DNA of 8,380 nt from Lachnospiraceae bacterium (GTDB taxonomy: Bacteria > Bacillota > Clostridia > Lachnospirales > Lachnospiraceae): contig JAFVAA010000368.1 in assembly GCA_017476305.1 (NCBI GenBank), forward strand, positions 1 through 8,380, in the 5' to 3' direction. The notes under the pieces are model-generated. The model worked only from the letters and a program-made list of their open reading frames with translations, was not told the origin of the DNA and did not search any database. Made by a program: the position numbers and the translations under genes. Shown here piece by piece: positions 7,416 through 8,380 of the stretch (within the stretch, counting starts at the first letter, position 1; every line of letters starts with the position of its first letter).

Positions 7416-8255
7416 CAATTTTAGCTGCTCTAAAAATTCATACGGAACCACCAGATTTCCCCTGCCGGTACCGAGCTCGATAAGAGGCTTGTTCTTTCCG
7501 TGAAAATCCGATCCGCCGCTGGGAAGAAGTCCGTATTCCTTAGCGAGTCGGGAGGTAAATACATTGTCCTGTTCGGTATGATTGGAATATCTGGTTTCCA
7601 TACCGACAAGTCCGGCTTCTTTTAACTCCGAAAGCATGGTGCGAAGCCTGCCTTCCTCCATTTTATAGTGCATGGGATGGGCAAGGACCGGAATTCCGTC
7701 CGCTTTTAAGAGCAGCCGGATCGCATCCATGGAATCCATATGGGTCCTGGGAACATAGAAGGGAGAATGTTCTCCTAAATATTTATCGGTAAAGGCTTCT
7801 TTTGCGTTTTTTACAATTCCGTTTTCTATTAGAAATTTTGCGAAATGCGCTCTGGTAATCACAGTATCAGGATTTCCGCCCTTTAGGGCGTCGATTGTCA
7901 TGGGAATTCCGGCGTTCCTGAAATTTTCCACCATTTCTTCGTTCCTGTTCTCACGTTTCTTCCGAAAGAAAGTGGTGCGCTCTATAAATTCTTTATTGGT
8001 ATAGTCGAGAAAAAGACCGACCATATGGATTTCTGTTCCTTTATAATCTACGGATAATTCTGTTCCGGGGATAAATTCGAGTTCTGCCCCTGTCTCTTTT
8101 ATGGCCTCCAGCATAGGGGTGATTCCGCTCACGGTATCGTGGTCGGTAAGTGCCATGGCTGACAATCCTTTTTTCTTAGCTAAAAGAATTAATTCCTTTG
8201 GTGAGAAAGTGCCGTCTGAAAAATTGGAATGTACATGCAGATCTATGGTTTTCAT
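7395..8255 (-). CDS. PHP-domain metal-dependent phosphoesterase (TrpH/YciV, RNase AM type)
   Basis: The 286-residue cytoplasmic protein shows the full PHP metal-binding set: H-V-H-S (H7, H9) with D14, T-D-H-D (37-40), G-T-E-L (E66), H77, H137 (T-R-A-H-F), L-A-H-P (H193), and G-S-D-F-H-G (249-254; D250, H252). The insertion carrying R-A-H-F-A-K and the C-terminal G-S-D-F-H-G match the stand-alone TrpH/YciV branch. E. coli YciV (RNase AM) trims 5' ends of rRNA, and relatives hydrolyse 3',5'-bisphosphonucleotides. Either activity is possible here. Histidinol phosphatase is less likely because there is no his gene and the motif order fits YciV. AGGAGG lies five bases before the ATG at 8255-8253. 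It is probably a single-gene transcript from the promoter at 8333-8361. Confidence 0.93.
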   Translation of the reverse strand: MKTIDLHVHSNFSDGTFSPKELILLAKKKGLSAMALTDHDTVSGITPMLEAIKETGAELEFIPGTELSVDYKGTEIHMVGLFLDYTNKEFIERTTFFRKKRENRNEEMVENFRNAGIPMTIDALKGGNPDTVITRAHFAKFLIENGIVKNAKEAFTDKYLGEHSPFYVPRTHMDSMDAIRLLLKADGIPVLAHPMHYKMEEGRLRTMLSELKEAGLVGMETRYSNHTEQDNVFTSRLAKEYGLLPSGGSDFHGKNKPLIELGTGRGNLVVPYEFLEQLKLKKEQGV

Positions 8256-8287
8256 AGTATCCTCCTGTTTGGTATTTTTCTGCGTAA

Positions 8288-8309
8288 TGCTTCAGGCTTG
8301 ACTGAAGCA
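8288..8309. repeat. Perfect 8-bp hairpin in the PHP gene leader
   Basis: TGCTTCAG (8288-8295) and CTGAAGCA (8302-8309) are exact reverse complements around a six-base loop. The element lies between the promoter at 8333-8361 and the ribosome binding site at 8261-8266 of the - strand gene, so it is transcribed in its 5' leader. No T run follows on either strand, so it is not a terminator. It may be a leader hairpin or an operator. Confidence 0.55.
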
Positions 8310-8332
8310 CTGGAAATCTGTATCGTTATCAC

Positions 8333-8361
8333 ATTATAGCACAGTTATGGAAAATAGTCAT
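8333..8361 (-). promoter_or_regulatory. Sigma-A type promoter of the PHP gene
   Basis: Read on the - strand, a perfect extended -10 TGC-TATAAT (TATAAT at 8338-8333) is preceded by ATGACT (8361-8356), which matches four of six -35 consensus bases, with an ideal 17-base spacer. Transcription would begin near 8325 and give a leader of about 70 bases carrying the hairpin at 8288-8309. Confidence 0.75.
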
Positions 8362-8380
8362 ATTTTCAGGAGAAAAGTTA

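Overview
The window looks like chromosome from an anaerobic Firmicute of the Lachnospiraceae / Clostridium cluster XIVa type. This is judged from protein character only: a clostridial class II aldolase, a YajC and Tgt of clostridial style, strong AGGAGG ribosome binding sites, a perfect extended -10 promoter, moderate GC and AT-rich gaps. No marker gene fixes the species.

Region 1 (1-4224, + strand) is a transport cassette. It holds the 3' part of a TetR-family repressor gene cut by the window edge, a 162-base gap with a perfect hairpin and an operator-like palindrome, then two half-transporter genes of the ABC type (membrane domain plus ATPase domain in each) that overlap by ATGA. They should form a heterodimer. 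The first is broken by a -1 frameshift just before its Walker A motif, so as sequenced the pair cannot be made intact. The second is intact. The ATAFADPENE stretch after Walker B in the first resembles the YbtPQ/IrtAB (iron-siderophore type) exporter-fold transporters, but the substrate is not shown by the sequence.

Region 2 (4225-5460) is an AT-rich promoter region with an 8-bp inverted repeat in the probable leader, followed by a class II fructose-bisphosphate aldolase gene of central glycolysis. The aldolase gene is monocistronic by appearance and is followed by a long hairpin with a T tract.

Region 3 (5462-7378) is a tight + strand operon: a small HAAS/DUF1700-type membrane protein, tgt (tRNA-guanine transglycosylase, queuosine modification) and yajC (Sec translocase accessory protein). 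The tgt-yajC pairing is a classic bacterial arrangement. It closes with a very clear bidirectional terminator shared with the convergent gene.

Region 4 (7395-8380, - strand) is a PHP-domain phosphoesterase of the TrpH/YciV (RNase AM) type. It has its own well-formed promoter and a leader hairpin.

Most of the window is housekeeping. The observations that merit a second look are the frameshifted ABC gene, the palindromic operator candidate before it, the hairpin leaders before the aldolase and PHP genes, and the terminator that is also coding sequence. I found no convincing new biological system, phage, IS element, CRISPR array or tRNA/rRNA gene.
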